This document shows, piece after piece, positions 6,447 through 7,149 of a DNA stretch of 7,149 nucleotides (position 1 is the first letter of the stretch; each line of letters begins with the position of its first letter). The notes under the pieces are model-generated. The model was not told the DNA's origin. It was given only the letters and a program-made list of their open reading frames with translations, and searched no databases. Origin of the DNA: Actinomycetota bacterium (GTDB lineage: Bacteria; Actinomycetota; Thermoleophilia; UBA2241); assembly GCA_003158705.1 (NCBI GenBank), contig PMKX01000212.1, positions 3,745 through 10,893 of the forward strand. The letters are read 5' to 3'. The position numbers were made by a program, and so were the translations under genes.

Positions 6447-6456
6447 CGACTAGTCG
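6447..6456. repeat. 10-bp perfect palindrome upstream of the PucR gene
   Basis: CGACTAGTCG is a perfect palindrome centred about 60 bp before the PucR start, just beyond the terminator of the upstream gene. It contains CTAG, a tetramer that is rare in many bacterial genomes. It could be an operator for autoregulation, but a single short palindrome is weak evidence. Confidence 0.25.
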
Positions 6457-6464
6457 TTGGAAAC

Positions 6465-6499
6465 GTGAGGGCCGGGCCCGCTTGGCGCCCGGCCCTCAC
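6465..6499 (-). terminator. Strong hairpin terminator after the ABC ATPase gene
   Basis: Perfect 13-bp arms, GTGAGGGCCGGGC (6465-6477) and its complement (6487-6499), enclose a 9-base loop. The hairpin starts five bases after the ATPase stop codon. On the minus strand the stem is followed by GTTTCC, so the U-tract is poor, which is common for terminators in high-GC bacteria. It should end the transporter transcript before the PucR gene. Confidence 0.8.
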
Positions 6500-6504
6500 C
6501 GGTG

Positions 6505-7149
6505 CTACATCCTCTTGACGACCTCGCCCATGAGGTCCTTCTCAGCCATGCCGCGCTCGACGTCGGTGATGAGCGAGCAGCTGTCGTCCCAGAAAGCCAC
6601 CTTGACCTTCTGGTCCTGGTGCCATTCTTCACGCTCGGTGTGGAAGAGGTTCTGGTACAGCACCTGTGCCAGGTGCTTGCCCTCGATCTCGACGATGAAC
6701 TGTGTGACGGAGCCGATGTACACGACGGCCTTGACGGTCGCGTCGTACACATTCTGGCGGTCGGCGAGGTCTGCGGCCTGCGCCACGGGCAGGATCGAGA
6801 GCTTCTCGGGACGGACCACGATGCCGACCTTGTCGCCGGCCTTCACGTCCTGACCGCGCACGAGCACCTTCACGCCGAGGCCCTTGTCGGTCTTGCACTC
6901 AGCTATGTCGCCGGTGCGGCTGACCACATCGGAGAGGTAGATGTTGGACACACCGATGAAGTTGGCCACGAACGCCGACTCCGGGTTCTCATAGATGTCG
7001 GCGGGCTTGCCGACCTGCTCCACCAGGCCCTGGCTCATCACGGCCAGACGGTCGCTCATCGTGAGCGCCTCTTCCTGGTCGTGGGTCACGTAGATGAAGG
7101 TGATGCCGACGTCGCTCTGCAGCTTCTTGAGCTCCAGCTGCATGGCCTT
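6505..7149 (-). CDS. ABC transporter ATP-binding protein, polyamine (PotA) type, C-terminal part
   Basis: Only the last 214 residues are in the window; the frame stays open to the right edge, so the Met at 7143 is internal. The fragment starts just after the expected Walker B/D-loop and contains the switch His in YVTHDQEEALTMSDR (visible residue 23). The C-terminal part of the nucleotide-binding domain follows, with VEQVGKPADIYENP and FVANFIG, then a TOBE-type regulatory domain with VRPEKLSI and VYIGSVTQFIVEIEG. This order is typical of PotA/FbpC/MalK-class importers, and the wording is closest to spermidine/putrescine-type ATPases, usually about 350-380 residues. The protein powers uptake of a small solute at the inner face of the membrane. 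Permeases and binding protein are not in the window. The substrate is inferred only; iron or sugar-like solutes cannot be excluded. A strong terminator follows. Confidence 0.92.
   Translation of the reverse strand, partial: KAMQLELKKLQSDVGITFIYVTHDQEEALTMSDRLAVMSQGLVEQVGKPADIYENPESAFVANFIGVSNIYLSDVVSRTGDIAECKTDKGLGVKVLVRGQDVKAGDKVGIVVRPEKLSILPVAQAADLADRQNVYDATVKAVVYIGSVTQFIVEIEGKHLAQVLYQNLFHTEREEWHQDQKVKVAFWDDSCSLITDVERGMAEKDLMGEVVKRM

Noticed and set aside
5267..6499. A 410-codon minus-strand open frame overlapping pucR and the terminator hairpin
   Set aside because: It is extremely Arg-rich and is an out-of-frame reading of the PucR gene; its start lies inside the terminator stem.
7141..7143. 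ATG at 7143 as start of the ABC ATPase
   Set aside because: The frame is open to the window edge (AAG GCC ATG...), the residues before and after match the middle of PotA-type ATPases, and the Walker A, signature and Walker B motifs must lie upstream.

Overview
The window is high-GC, compact bacterial DNA with strongly G/C-ending codons. It carries six protein genes, two of them cut by the window edges. The gene set is an aldehyde:ferredoxin oxidoreductase, an alanine dehydrogenase, a PucR-type regulator and a PotA-like ABC ATPase. Together with the GC-rich style and the good AGGAG-type ribosome sites, this fits a high-GC, probably Actinomycetota-like bacterium with some anaerobic metabolism. 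That assignment is inference; there is no rRNA or other marker here to fix the lineage.

Layout. On the minus strand, from 1427 to the left edge, is the first ~475 residues of a tungsten-type aldehyde:ferredoxin oxidoreductase (AOR). Upstream of it on the same strand is a complete alanine dehydrogenase (ald, 2667-1555). The 127-bp gap between them holds several inverted repeats, including a 13-bp palindrome directly next to the AOR ribosome site. A 185-bp divergent intergenic region (2668-2852) separates ald from a plus-strand pair: a class A beta-lactamase-fold serine hydrolase without signal peptide (2853-3872), then an SDR-family protein with an eroded active site (3922-4710). These meet, tail to tail, a minus-strand PucR-family regulator (6390-4729). 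Upstream of that, on the same strand, is the 3' part of a polyamine-type ABC transporter ATPase (7149-6505), closed by a 13-bp-arm terminator hairpin.

How the genes may work together (inference). Ald interconverts L-alanine and pyruvate with release of ammonia. AOR oxidises aldehydes to acids while reducing ferredoxin. The ABC ATPase belongs to the family that powers polyamine and related uptake, and PucR regulators commonly control nitrogen-compound use. A plausible reading is a nitrogen-compound or amine catabolism locus: transaminases working on amines produce alanine and aldehydes, which Ald and AOR would then consume. No transaminase, solute-binding protein or permease lies inside the window, so this is untested. 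The serine hydrolase/SDR pair has no evident tie to that pathway and is the least understood part of the window.

I see no RNA genes, CRISPR arrays, insertion sequences or prophage elements, and no strong case for an undescribed multi-gene system. The best oddities are the large insertion in the hydrolase and the loss of catalytic residues in the SDR.
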